From assembly GCA_950295325.1 (NCBI GenBank), contig OX485804.1:53072001-53136000 (forward strand): DNA of 64,000 nt, read 5' to 3'. Within the stretch, counting starts at the first letter, position 1. Each line of letters starts with the position of its first letter. Shown piece after piece: positions 34,994 to 47,600 of this stretch. Source of the DNA: Polytrichum commune (Eukaryota > Streptophyta > Polytrichopsida > Polytrichales > Polytrichaceae). Position numbers and translations under genes: made by a program. A model generated the notes under the pieces. The model ran no database searches. It was not told the DNA's origin and was given only the letters and a program-made list of their open reading frames with translations.

Positions 34994-37900
34994 AAATACC
35001 ATAAACTTATCATATTGGCAATTAGCACACATGACACTTTGAGGCCTCTAGAAATCTAGTTTAGGCCGCCTTCCAAATAGTGTACGTGACACTAAATAAC
35101 ATAAATGGTGTAATGTATGCTCTTATGTGGTCCTCGTTCCAATCGGGGTCAAAATTACAACCATGGCCCCCACATGCGAGCCAAAAGCAAACTCTCCATG
35201 AGTTTAAGTAAACAATGCTATGTACACCTCTTTGTCAACATATTTGTCAACTCTTTTGGGTGATAAAAGTTTGCTTACATAGGGGCATTTAGTGTAGCAT
35301 ATTGGGATACTTGAGATGATAATTTTGCGTTTCAATATGCAAGTGGAGGATATTATTGAGTGTACTAATGACAAGTGTCCTTTATGTTTTGGGTTCATTT
35401 TGCAATTGAATTTTCTATTTGTGCCAAAAAAGAAAGAAAGACAAGTGTCCTTTGTGTACATTCTTGTCAACATGTAGTTCATTGTGTAACATAAGCATAC
35501 ACCTCATAACATTATTGAACAAACTCATGCCAAGATATTAGTAAGCGCACTGGAATGCCAAGTGTCATGAGGTGATATGTTATCGGTGAAGTTGTGGATC
35601 ATTAGTGTAATATAGCATATGCCTCAAAATAGGGTAAGTGACACTATTATGTGTGTGACACTAAATACCATTAATGTTGTAGTGAGTCTTGCTTTTGGAG
35701 CCATACCCCCCCAGGTCATCAATCTTGCCAATGATGAAAATGCATTGACGTACATTTTAACACATAGCTTCACCAACTCTTGAATTAGCACAAGAGTGTG
35801 GTAAAGAATCTGAGCATATGTATAGTGTGATTTATCTTAGTCTACACTATACATCGAGTCTTGTTTATGAAGCCAAACTCCACCAATCTTGCCTATGGTG
35901 AAAACACATTAAATGATTTTATGATGCAATTGAATAAGCTCTATATTTAGCATGATAGACATCAAATTACATCGATTATGGTAATTAAGCAAATAAATTA
36001 GAGGGTGAATAAGGTAGGGTTTGATGTGGGCATGCATATGTATAGCGTCACTTACCATGGCTCGCAATATAGTGAATCTTGCTTTTGGAGCTAGACCCTC
36101 ACCAATGTTGCCTACAATGAAAATGCAATGGACAATATTACAACACATAATTTAATTGACACTATAATTAATGGGAGAGACCTTGCTTTACATTGATTGT
36201 GGTAAATAGTGTGGGAACATGTATAGTGTGAGGTATCATAACCCATAATAAACACCATCATGCAAGAAACTAATTTGCAACCCTAGTTACACTTGAATCT
36301 TCAACCACTTATTATGTTCTCATTCTTTTGCTATAATTTTGATAATGTATCAAATGAAAGCTATGATTGAGAATGTGAATTTAAATAGCTCGATTTTGCT
36401 TCTTAAGTTCAAAAAGCGACATGAATAGCAAATGATCAACTAGTGGTCATTGCAATCAAGTGAACGAATAAGAGTTAAGAGACCTTATTGGTGTTTATGG
36501 CAAACGTTTGAGAAACTTCACAAGATGTGTTGATTGTTTATGCAAATTAAGGAAGTTTTAAGGGAGATAAATTCATATGAAGAAATTATTGGAATCATTT
36601 CCTGAAGCTTAACCCTCAAAGGGTCACATGTAGAGCAAAGTAGAATTTACAACAATTTTCATGTTGTCAATTGAGGACGTTTAAGTGGGTGTTACTTTAG
36701 GATGTTTCTCAATTCATCGTTGTGGATTGGATATAGTAGTATTGAGGGCATTGATATTTTTATTCTTATAACATTTGAGATTTTTTTGACCGTTGAGATT
36801 AAGTCGTGAAATCCTAATGGTGGAATAATACAAGAGATGTCGGAGTCTAGTTTTTGGTTGGTGTTGCCTTCTTGATGTTTGTATTATTATTTTTAAGGTG
36901 ACCTTTTTCTAGACCTTTGCATGCGAGCTTAGTCCATCTACAAAAAAGGAAAATAAAATAAATCACATTTATTATTTATTTATTATGGTTCCCCTGAGCT
37001 TGTTTTGGGGGCATGTCAGATATGGATTGCTTTGAGAGATTCATTCCAAATAAAAGTTTTCCCCAAGTACTCAAATATGAACTATAGACAAGAAGATGCA
37101 TATATATAAAGAAAAATAAGATTTCTCCCAATTTTCTAGGTCCATCTTAATTATAAATGGACCTATCTACATTTACTCGCCTCGATGTGAAATGCCTCCA
37201 AAATATCTGAAAAAATGTGCGAAAAAACCAAGATGTCGCCATGTTTTTTGATAGGTGGGGGGGGGGTGAAAGGTAAAATCTTGCAAGACCGACCCCCTAA
37301 TGTTTATAATTCATTGTTTGACTTTGAAATAAAGCTTTTGGACCACATAAAAAATGTGCAAAAAGCCAAATATGGTGTTAAGGTCCTTTAGGTGTTAAGT
37401 AGGTTTTGGTGGTGGGCTTCGCCTTCATATCATCACTTCAAAGAGAGAAAGTCACTTATCAAATGGATAGCATTACATTGCACATTGTTGTCAATTTAGC
37501 AAGAATATTGTAACCTACAAAACGAACCTCTTATGCTCAATATCATGGGTTGGTAAATGATGTGCACCCACGTTGTCATCTCCAATGTTTTCAGTGTGGG
37601 AATCAGGTTCAATGGTGTGGCATGTAATCTTTCCACAACTAGTGTAGCTTAAGTTGAAATAAATCTACCACAAATCTATGGGAGAGAGGTTACTAGTCCC
37701 CTTACATCAACAATAATTTTAGCCCCAGTTAGCCACGAGGATCCGAATTCCCCTCCTCCTTCAATGATGTTTGGTTCCTGGCAACATGATGACAAGTACT
37801 GACAATAACATGCCCATCCCAAGTTTGTTGTTGTCAAATAGGTCCCACTAGACAATATTGACATTTATGACTATAAATTAGGAGGTAAATTTGTCTAAAG

Positions 37901-40048
37901 ATTTCAAAACAAAACACAACACCAATAACATCTTTCTCTCTCTCTCTCTTAAAGGAAAAACAATTATCTTGTCTTAAAAAGCAAGTCACTTTTAGGGCAT
38001 GGTAAAACAAAGTTTATAACTACAACCATGGACTAGGATCTCCTTATGTACATACAAGGAAATTTACCTAACAATATAAGAAGAGAAGGGTAAACCATGA
38101 AAGACCTCTTTCATTTTTTACACATATGTGTTACCACAAGTAAACTTTGAGACTAGGGTTAACAAAATAGTGGTGAATGCAAGTGGAGGCATCTTATTAC
38201 ATGCCACAAGGAAAGGTCTCACACGCTTCAAATGTCCAACAACAAGTAGACTACTTTACGGTTATGTGACTGTTTAATGAAACAAAGTGTTTATTTTGCC
38301 TTGCATGTTGTGTGACATAGACGACAATTGAGATTTATTGTTATTTATATCGTGTGTGCTATTATCCCACTACACAAATTTGGTCGGTGGCATGGGCACA
38401 TGTGACGCATAGTCTTCACAATTTTGGTAACACGAATAAGTTTTGTATCATGTAATCTTTCTTTCTTTCTTTATGATGGCAGTCTTGCTTATGTATTCTA
38501 AAAAGGTAGTATGTAAAGCATGCATGGTAGTAGGGGTTAGTATCAAACACAAGATAAAACTATCTTAAGTACATTAAACATCAAGTGTGTAATGGGTGTT
38601 GGATACTTAGGCTTCATGTTCTATAAATTTAAGTTGAAAAAACTTAATATGGTTGAGGTTGCTTACAAGTTAACTTGCTTTTGAGAGGTGAAATCCCTTT
38701 GATGATGCTCCATGCTCACTCGAGATTGTTGAACTTTCCTCATGGGAACTTAGAAACTTGTCCCAGGTTTTTTGATATGTATGATAATGAGTGTGGCCTT
38801 TGTAAAGAGGATGTGTTGCACAAGGTTTTCTAGCTTGAAAAGATCTCTCTCTCTCTCTCATATAGTATCCCAACTTTGAATTTAATTTTGCTACACTAAC
38901 CATGAATATGTAAAAAAGTGTGCTAAATATGCGTTCATGGAGGTCTTTCAAATTCACACCATGTATGAAGTAAGTACCTTATTGTATTCCAATTACTTTA
39001 GTCATTTCAAAAGCAAAAAAAGTTAATATTTCAATGTCCCTCCTTGCAAAGATTTGCATATGGGTTCTTTTTGCAAAGTTAAACATCCGCATGGTTATAT
39101 TGGGAAAGTTTTGAGAATTCGCCCTTTGAGCAATGCTAACCACACTTGAGGGACCACCGGAGTAAGTGAGTGTAAGATGGGTGTAAAGTCTACATGGATT
39201 CCTACATGGCATCAAATGGATCACGTTTGAAGGTCACTTTGGATTATTTAAATAAAAACCGCATCTTGGAGATAGGCCTAACACAAAACTGGGAGACCAT
39301 AGCACTTCGAAATCTCACAACCGTTGATTTAGTCTATCTTATCACGTGCGAGGACCCCACATGAATAGAAATTCATTGAATAGCATTTGGTCGAGGGTCC
39401 AGTCACATATGACTTCACACTACAGTGGAGGGCCCGTGACCACACTACGTGAGTTTGAAAGCATCTTGCGATGGCCTTTGGAAAACTTTATGGGGGCTCT
39501 CACAATTTCATGGTCACGGCTTTTGGCTCGTGTATGAAGTGGCCTTGATGAGTGAAGATCTACGCTCTTACATGTAATTAAGTTGCCATACACCGATATT
39601 TCAACATTCACACTATTTTGAATACTACAACAACAAAATATAATACTTATTTTCTTCTTCTCATGGTTGTTATATGGATGATCTAACAAAGTTCTAAGTT
39701 TTTTGTGATGTGGTTTTGACCTATTGTAATTTGCGTGGGTAAAGAGTCAACTTATTCGGAGAGGCAATCTAGTTACACGTACCAATGTAGAACAATTAGC
39801 ATGAGTCAAGTTTGTATGGTATTGGGTCTAAGGCTAAATATGCCCTTGATATAATATAACATGTTTGGCCCACTTCAAAGACCACCACTAGGTGTCTTCC
39901 CTTAGGGGATAGCCCCATTCTTGGCTCCCACCAAGATGGTGACTATGCAAGGAGGGGTGTAGAATTGGGGTCGTTTTTTTTTTGTATTTAGATTTTTTTT
40001 GGGGAGAGCAACACCTTTGGGGGGATGGATATAGAATGGATCGGAGGG
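34994..40048. other. Repeat-derived intergenic DNA, no gene seen
   Basis: Long AT-rich stretch. Fragments resembling the ends of the MITE family (GTGACACTAAATACCATTAA and variants) lie near 35089 and 35661. CT and CTTT runs occur near 37930 and 38460. A segment at about 39400-39545 (CTTCACACTACAGTGGAGGG then a GGCCCGTGACCAC block) is related to 47600-47760 and 48030-48180. No coding motif is found. Confidence 0.5.
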
Positions 40049-40119
40049 CATGCTCCGAGGATGCTTGAGTGGGAACTCCATTGGGAACTTTGTTCCCGCT
40101 TGAGCATCCCCGGAGCCCT
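40049..40119 (+). other. Long near-perfect hairpin, miRNA-precursor-like
   Basis: The 5' arm (about 40049-40076, including GCTCCGAGGATGCTTGAGT) pairs with the 3' arm (about 40092-40119, including GCTTGAGCATCCCCGGAGC). Only a few of about 28 pairs are G:U or mismatched, and the loop is about 15 bases. This resembles a small plant miRNA or siRNA foldback, or a MITE core. The mature sequence matches no miRNA I know. Confidence 0.4.
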
Positions 40120-40639
40120 CTCTCTTGCTTTAAATAACTTTTTGAGGGTGAAGCTTGCACACATACTGGGAAGTGTGTTGATGGCTACTAGATGTTGGGT
40201 GCTAGTCCTTTTTGTGGTGCATAGGACACAAATTCGACTCCATGCCCTAACATCTTCATGTGCTTGCACTTTTTAGCTAAGTGTGGCTCTCGCATTTAGT
40301 CCAAGTAAAGCTAAGGTCCAAGTTCATTGGGAATGTTTGAAATTCCATCCATTGGGAATGTTACTCAATCATGGACGAAAATATGCAAATTGATTGATTT
40401 TTGGGATGCAAAAGCCTATTGAAACTTTTAAAAAATAGTCAGTCAATCATAGCCCTACATCTAGATTTGACGACATGGGTTCCACACTCCTCCATGCATG
40501 GACCTTTGAATAGGAGCCATGGACTTGGGGGCTAAGCTAATAAAAACAAAACAAAAAGTAACTAAATAGAACCCATCCACCTTAACCATGTAAGACATCT
40601 GTACCTTAAGGTAGATGGATCTTAAATGGCTTGTGTTGT

Positions 40640-41000
40640 TAATTGGACCCTTATATTTGATTGGTATGTGGTTCAGTGAGGATCAAAGAGCAAACATCAT
40701 AAAGACACGTGTTTAAAAGAGATTGGACTACGTCTTCAAATATTAATAAGTACTCTACATTCAATAGTGAACACAAATTGGGAGTACATATGTATCTAAG
40801 TTAAGAAATCAACAAACATGCACTTCTAATAACCATAACCAAATTAGGAGAGGTCCGATTTTATTTTTATTTTTTTGTAGATGTTTCATCGTAAATTTGG
40901 TAATGCAACATGAGTTTTGTTGTGTAAATCTAATCGGTAGAAGTTGGAGAACATGAAAAACAAACCAAATAACATCCACACACCTTAGATGTGTCACTCA
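40640..41000 (+). repeat. Dispersed repeat family B, copy
   Basis: Full-length relative of 11600-11910. It adds the block TTTAAAAGAGATTGGACTACG, also present at 15319 inside the dehydrogenase intron. A CT microsatellite follows at once. It is non-coding. Confidence 0.7.
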
Positions 41001-41006
41001 CTAAGG

Positions 41007-41010
<4 letters not shown>

Positions 41011-41044
<34 letters not shown>
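41011..41044. repeat. (CT)n microsatellite
   Basis: About 17 uninterrupted CT units, at the right edge of a family-B repeat. Confidence 0.95.
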
Positions 41045-41048
<4 letters not shown>

Positions 41049-41049
41049 A

Positions 41050-41640
41050 GGGTGAATAGAAGGCAACTCTCCTTCCCTCTCCCCTCTGCCTCTATAGCGG
41101 TTGTGTGTAAGTACTTAGCAAATTGCCCCTTCCCACTTGACTTCAACTTAGCCTAAAAAGGTCATTCTAAAAACATGGCCTCCACGAGATCAATGCTATC
41201 TAGTCCCGAGCCTAGTTGGCAAAGGACGCATCGCGGTTTAAAAACGAAGGTCTTAAACCTCAACCAACGACCTTGCCATCGGTACCCTGGAGGTGGGGCA
41301 AAAATGCAGGACTTTTAAAAATGTCGTCTCCGGCCCTCGTGATTGGTTGCTTCTAGTCTTAGCTACGAGGATCCGAGGAGCTGCATTCATGAAAACCGAT
41401 GGTAAGATAGATGACTAGTAAGGCACTTGGAGATGGGACCAAAAACCACCCAACATGTCATTTCCTGGTAAACAAAACAACAAACACGTGTGAAAAATAC
41501 TTAACTGAAACATACTCGAAAATCCCCAGAGCAAGCTCTCGTAGGTGCACCGGGATAGTCGATGCCTCCGCCATAACCGAGAGAGCCTTCACCCGGTTTT
41601 AAGAAAAGCGTTTGGTTATTTGGTAAAGCCACATGGGGAT
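41050..41640. other. No gene seen
   Basis: I find no supported coding frame or RNA gene between the CT microsatellite and the CCGGTT repeat. Confidence 0.5.
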
Positions 41641-41885
41641 CAACGATCGGGGAGAACCGGCAGTTAGTTACAGATGAACCGGTTGAGTTTGAGAAATAAC
41701 CGGTTGAAGTTCAAGACTTCAAGAGAATTACCGATCATTTTAGAGGAATTTATACAAAGAATACACCCCAAATTCAATATAGGAAACCCGGCGGATGTGA
41801 ACATGTAACCGGTTGGACTTGCAAACACACACTAGGATCTCAACCGGTTAGGTTATGCCCCAAAATCTCCCCCATCACTAACTTA
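41640..41885 (+). repeat. CCGGTT repeat family, copy 1
   Basis: Carries repeated AACCGGTT sites in a fixed order: GAACCGGTTGAGTTTGAGAAA, AACCGGTTGAAGTTCAA, then CGATCATTTTAGAGGAAT, AACATGTAACCGGTTGGACTT and CCCCAAAATCTCC. Copies lie at 44290-44500 (plus) and 63395-63620 and 63775-64000 (minus). It is non-coding and no terminal repeat is recognised. Confidence 0.75.
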
Positions 41886-42167
41886 GTGGGGATGGGCCTT
41901 TACTCTAGTCTCTCTTGCTCTCTCTTTCGCACCAAGAGTACGTACTTTGGTATTAAAACGGGGTTAACGTCAGATTAGACCACTGGAGTGTTTCCGCACT
42001 TAATGGGTGTGCCCAAATCATACTTAAACTATCTTTCTTACTGTGAATCCACAAAGACGGTGACATTTTGGGTAGTGGTCTCGCATGTGTTGCATTTATG
42101 AGGATTCTATCAGTTGGCCATTTCGATTTACCAAATGATGAACCCAAGTCCTCAATCTTGGATTAGA
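41886..42167. other. No gene seen
   Basis: Short spacer between the CCGGTT repeat and the fold-back element, without a supported feature. Confidence 0.5.
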
Positions 42168-43475
42168 TTCAAGTACTAACACTAATCGATCATCCCAATT
42201 AGTGCGTGTTAGTGTTCAGAGTTAAAAGAATTTGATGGGAAATTTGTAATGTTTCTAGCAAGCAAAGTCATCTATGTCTATAACGTTTCGAACAACCTAT
42301 TGAAGTTTTGTTTTGTTGAGCAGCTAAAATTGAACTCCCGAGTAAGCCGTTACCGCGTTGCTTAACTTTGAATAGTAACACACACTAATTGGGATAATCA
42401 ATGTACTTGTTTACCTCCTTACCCCATTAGTTACTGTTGACTTTTGGTAGGTGGAAGGGGAGAGACCAAAGTATAGTAATTAGATGAGAAGCTTTTTATT
42501 GTTTCTTTGAGTATGTGCTCGAGAGTGTAAGACACGTTGATTGTCCTAACCAATGTGTGTTACTGTTTGAAGTTATGCAATGTGATACGTCTTATTGTCT
42601 TGGGCTAGATTACATCTTCATTTGGTTGGGCCCTGCCCCTCCCAGGCCTCCTTCGTTGTTGCCTGGTCTTCCCCATGCTCCTTTGCTCGCACTTGCATGG
42701 GGAACTCTTCCTCGTCGGGAGCCAACGAGACAATAAAACTATATCCTAATTACAAATGTTTAAGTTGACATCGCTTTCATTAAGCGCAAGTTCAATGGAT
42801 GGAGTTCCTTCACATGCCGGAAGGAGCTTGGTGGCTTAACCCTTAAAGGACACATGCTTTCCCGATACCACACCCAAAATATCTTTTAAAATTCATTTAA
42901 AGCATGATTAACCGATTAATTTACATAGGCTCTATTCTAAAGAAGTATAGATCTTGCTAAGGTGCTCGATTTGGCATTCTAAAAACCCCATTTGGTGCGA
43001 TGGAGCAGAAGTTTTGAACAAGATTCTCCCAAAATAATACCAAGCCCGTGGGGCAGCATTGTCCTTTAAGGGTTAAGTGACTAGCTAGGCGCTTAACGGA
43101 AGTGATGTCAACTTGAGCATTTGTAATGTTGTGATAACTTCATTGTCGCATTGGTTCCCAACAAGGAAGAGTTCCCACGCAGGTGCAGACAAGGAGCATG
43201 GGGAAGACCAGGCAGTGAAAGAGGCGTGGGAGAGGCAGGGCCCAACCAAATGAAGATGTGATCTACTCGGGGGCAGTCTTATTACTGCAAGAGTTCAAAG
43301 GGTACTGACAAAAAGGTCAATAAGGTTGTTGGGACATTATAAAACATGTTAACTTAGATGACTTTGCTTTGTAAAACATTACATTCTCGCTGAATAGTTA
43401 TATAACACTTGTGTAACTCCGATTAGTAACACGCACTAATTGGGATGATCAGTGCAGTACTCTCAACTGGCAAGC
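42168..43475. mobile_element. Fold-back element, about 1.3 kb, with nested MITE
   Basis: Two arms of roughly 450-700 bases are inverted copies. 42175-42215 pairs with 43430-43470 (GATCATCCCAATTAGTGCGTG), 42255-42315 with 43325-43400 (GCAAAGTCATCTA), 42612-42735 with 43140-43262 (GGTTGGGCCCTGCC, CTGGTCTTCCCCATGCTCCTT), and 42745-42870 with 43030-43130 (TTAACCCTTAAAGGAC). The loop is about 42885-43025. The left arm has about 250 extra bases (42340-42590) holding a smaller inverted pair (42376-42406 with about 42530-42560). No transposase is present. The structure fits a Foldback or MITE-derived non-autonomous DNA transposon. Confidence 0.75.
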
Positions 43476-44078
43476 TGAGGCTTGCCCTAGAATTTGAACA
43501 CAAGTGTGAGCCAATTTAGTATAGACTGACAGAAGCGCCGCCTTACCCCAATAAATATCATCCATCCACCTTATCCTATATTATCCCTCAGATCCATCCG
43601 TTGCATGGGAGCATATTTCTGGCTCCTTTTCCTCATCCTCAACCCTGCCCTTTATGGGGACCATGTCTTATTAGTGTTTCTTTAAAAATCCATACACATT
43701 GATTACTAATTACTGGGCCCCATGGGCCTATAGTTGTGGAAAAATGCTTAAAAGGTGTGTACCGCTCTATTAGGGCTAGGGATTTGTTGGTGTCTATGTA
43801 AACTCATCCGTTGCGGACGTGGAAACGCAAGTGAGTGATTTTGTAGTTTGGAAATGACTTGTTTAAGGTTATATAACTTTGGAAATAGCATTAGAGACGC
43901 CGATTTAGTTTGGTGGAGTCTAGTTTGGATGAATGAATCATCAACCTTGTAAGGGACTGGTTTTTACTAGAACCCCTTCATCCATGAGAAACGAGTTCAC
44001 ACACAAACGCTGCGAATCCCAAGCCCTCTACTAGGCGGGAGAGAGGGAGTTGTTGCATACAAGCATAACCGGTTGCTG
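43476..44078. other. No gene seen
   Basis: Spacer between two mobile elements. Open frames are short and motif-free. Confidence 0.5.
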
Positions 44079-44299
44079 TACTACTTTGTCTAATTAGTGT
44101 GGGTTACCATTCGGAGTTGCGTGTTGCTATACTTTTATTTACCAACATTATTGTTATTTACCATCAAGTTATATCAGAATTTTCAATGAGCATACTAACT
44201 ACTTATATTATTTGGGTAAACAATGATACTCTTAGTCAAATGTTATAGCAACGAGTAACTCCAAATGGTAACCCACACTAATTGGACAAAGTAGTTGTA
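44079..44299. mobile_element. MITE with about 55-base inverted ends
   Basis: TACTACTTTGTCTAATTAGTG at the left and its reverse complement at the right (44280-44299) extend inward through GGGTTACCATTCGGAGTT and TTGCTATA. The total length is 221 bp, AT-rich and non-coding. The right edge abuts a CCGGTT-family repeat, and CCGGTT also stands just left of the element (44070), so it probably inserted into such a repeat. Confidence 0.75.
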
Positions 44300-44500
44300 G
44301 TTACAAACGAACCGGTTGAGTTTGAGAAATATTTGTCAGAAGTTCAAGGCTTCGTGAACCTTACCCATCGTTTTAGAGGAATGCATAGAATGTATCCCAA
44401 TTTAATTCAGAAAAACCGTAAGATGTCAACATGTAACTGGTTGGACTTGGAAACACAAGGATGTCGACCGATTATGCCCAAAAATCTCCTCGGACATTGA
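44290..44500 (+). repeat. CCGGTT repeat family, copy 2 (degraded)
   Basis: It keeps GAACCGGTTGAGTTTGAGAAA, AGAAGTTCAAG, CGTTTTAGAGGAAT, AACATGTAACTGGTTGGACTT and CCCAAAAATCTCC in the same order as the copy at 41640. Several CCGGTT sites are mutated, so it is older. Confidence 0.7.
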
Positions 44501-46379
44501 TCTAACATAAGAATTGGCCCCTTATAGGTTGGTGACCAATTCATCTCAAATGACTTGGATTAAACTTAATTTTGGGTCTTTAAAACTGATTCCAGTATCA
44601 AGTAAATGGTTTGTTAAAATTTGGACTTGTGTACTATTTTGAGGCCTTTGTGTTGGATAAATGAGAGGTATGCTCATATGCGATAGTTCCATGTCTCCCT
44701 CTAGACAACAGGGCTTGGGGTTTGTGGTGTCTATGTAAACTCATCAATGGTGGGAGAAGGGAATATGGTAAAATTTACATGTCTCATCTAGGTTGAGGGT
44801 TGTGTCATGCCAATTGGACACCGCAACACTGATTTGGGGTTCATTGACAAAGTTAAACACTTGAAACATGGCAATTCACATGCTAAAAACTAGTTCATTG
44901 AGTTTTCACCTTCATAGTGGATAAGTTTATGTAGACACCTTGAATATGTGGCTTCCAAGAGAACATTGGAGAGAGAGAGAGAGAGAGAGAGAGAGCATTC
45001 GAGTGTACCTCCCAAACATCCAATACAAAAGCTATGAAATAATATACAATTTGGATGTCTCTAATTTTAGTTGGTTGACACCAAAATTAGCTTGAAAGAC
45101 CTTAAATTATTACAATCCAAGTCAGTTGAGTCGAATCAACCAGAAAACTCTATGGGGTCAAGTGTTTATGTTGGATGGATGAGAGGTATGTTTGTATGCA
45201 TTAATTTCCTCCCTCCTAGATTCTTAGGACGGGCTTACATTAAGGATCCAAGTTCAAAAATTTGTGATCCAAAATATCTTGCTTTTTGGACTTGAGATTG
45301 AACCCGAGCTTGCACGTTGGTTACTTAAATTAGGAAACGTAATTATTCAGGTTCAGACTCCCAAGAATTAGTGGGGAAAGGGTGCTACATGAATGCCACT
45401 CCATTCTTTCATACTTTGGACATGAATATTGTGTATTCCTTTGGTTGAAAGTTTTGTTCTCAACCGATAAGGTCATTTAATTTCAAACTTTCCCTAGTTT
45501 GGGGCCCTAATGTAAACCCACCTTTGTACCCACTTCAAATCATTCTCCAAGTCCCTCGTGATATTTATAAAAACAATATATGAGATAATATTTTATATGC
45601 AATTGCTTTATTTAAGGCGGACTAGGCTTGAATTGATATTTTGCCTACTTCCATCACAATGTTGTAGCTCTAAAGATGCTAATGTTTGTTAGTGCACAAA
45701 TTCAAATGAGGATCATGAGAGTTGGACTTGTTGCTTTTGGACTTACAATGAAAACAATTTAAGTTATTACAGTGTCGCTCATAACAATATTTAGCTGCTA
45801 TCAACCGTTCCATTATTATAATATCAGTATACTGCTTCGCTCAAGTTTTACAGTTTGAATAGGCCAGTGCAATGCTCTACTAGCAGAATAAACAAAGTAT
45901 AATTCCAAATAGAATCTTGGTTATTCCCGACCCCACCCAATGCATTTAGTCACCTAAATAATGTTATGCTCATGGACTTCTTTAATCGATCTTCCTCCAA
46001 ACATGTACATTTCATACTTGCATATGTATGTATATGCTATGAAACATTGAAGGTCATTGTTTATTTATGGAACATACACCTTTGTGATGTACTCCACGTA
46101 ATCACACCGTTGACACCTACTGTTAGAGTGCTAATTTGTTTGTCTATAAGGGATGGTGAAAATGATGATTACTGTGTAAAGCCTGAGTATCATTATTTTT
46201 AGCCACATTAACAATAGATTAGGGTCATATAAACTTCATTTGGGAGGAACCACCAACAATCTTATGGAATGGCAAGTTTTTACCTCACTCTTGATGGTGG
46301 GTGTTGGCTAACAAAATCCACCCACATGTAAAGCTTTCCATTTTATTTTCAATACATTCCAAAATGGATACGATTGGAT
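44501..46379. other. No gene seen; old repeats
   Basis: Contains copies of the GGATGGATGAGAGG family near 44651 and 45170 and a (GA)n tract at 44969-44995. No frame carries a recognisable domain. Confidence 0.5.
44969..44995. repeat. (GA)n microsatellite
   Basis: About 13 uninterrupted GA units. Confidence 0.95.
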
Positions 46380-47600
46380 AGTTGTGACAGGTATATTTGG
46401 AATCCAAACAAGTTGTAAAAGCCACGTACACCACAGTCTACACAAAAGGACGAACCAACAACGACACACATGATGAAGTAATGTCTGACGTTGGTGTTAA
46501 ACAAGGATGTCTCCTTTTCCGAACATTATTCAGTTTGTACATTGATTCACTTGAAACATATTTGGACAAAAATGCCATGGATACTTGGTGTTTATTTAAC
46601 ACAATGGTTGCCATTATTCTTTATGTCGATGATATTGTTATGCTCTCTAAATCAGAAGCATCTCTACAAAGACTTATGAACAAACTATATAAGTTTTCTG
46701 CTTCTTATGACCTTGAAGTCAATGTATCTAAAATCATAATCATGAATTTTGGCCGCAACAAAATGAAATCAAACTAGGAGGCATTTTATCCAGACAATGA
46801 CCAAATTGAGTTAACCCATGAATATTAATACCTTGGGATTGATTTCTATTCACACAGTTACTTTGAGCCATCGAGTAAAAGGTGAGGACTTGTAGGTATG
46901 AAAGCTTTGATGGGCACCTTAAGGAAAGAAAAAAATAGTTGGAGTCACATGTTGGGAACTCAAATCCCATTTATTCAAGCCTTTGGTGCTTCCAACTTTC
47001 ATATACGGCATTGAAATTTGGGGAATTAACTTGAAAAACTCTCATTAGGAGGTGTCTAAGAAGGGCATGAAGATACGTACAAAATCTCACTTGAATGCGA
47101 GGTCTTCAACAACCTAGTATACTTTGTGGGTTGAATTTGGAGAACTTCATGTAGAATTATGCAACACCTTGCATAACAAGGATTTAACACTTGGCACAAA
47201 TCGACAACCATGTGGAAGGCATCATGGGGTCTATCTCACCAGGAAACCCTTGACAACCAACCTCATCAAAAATTGTATTTGATGATATCGAGGAGGCTTT
47301 TCTTGCCAGTGAATGGAACTCTTTCCAACTCTTGTGGAAGAAACTAGATTACCTCCACCTCAAGGATTTTCTCAAATATGAATGTGACCTAAACTTGAAG
47401 CAACCATTGACACCATCACATCGCAATATCATTGGTGCTTACAGCACCTCAAATCATAGACTTGCGATTGATATTGGATGGTGGTCGAGTGTCCATGTCT
47501 CTAGAGATTATGCCACTTTTTCTTTTATAATGCAATTGAAATCGAGGCACAATTTGTGTTGGAACGTCACTATATGAGAATATAGTGACAGGGAGCCTTA
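46380..47600 (+). mobile_element. LINE retrotransposon remnant (reverse transcriptase)
   Basis: One open frame (46397-46777) holds the core of a non-LTR reverse transcriptase: VGVKQGCLLFRTLF, IDSLETYL, the catalytic box LYVDDIVML (at about 46619-46648), and VNVSKIIIMNFG. Downstream, in shifted frames with stops, come YLGIDFYSHSYF (about 46830) and, in another frame (47332-47577), the tail RLAIDIGWWSSVHVSRD followed by a Cys-containing end typical of such elements. The 5' half of the protein, the endonuclease and the poly-A tail are not seen. It is an inactive 5'-truncated copy with several frameshifts. Confidence 0.85.

Noticed and set aside
42515-42736. 73-codon ORF with a Pro-rich end
   Set aside because: It lies within the left arm of the fold-back element and has an inverted copy in the right arm, so it is transposon DNA.
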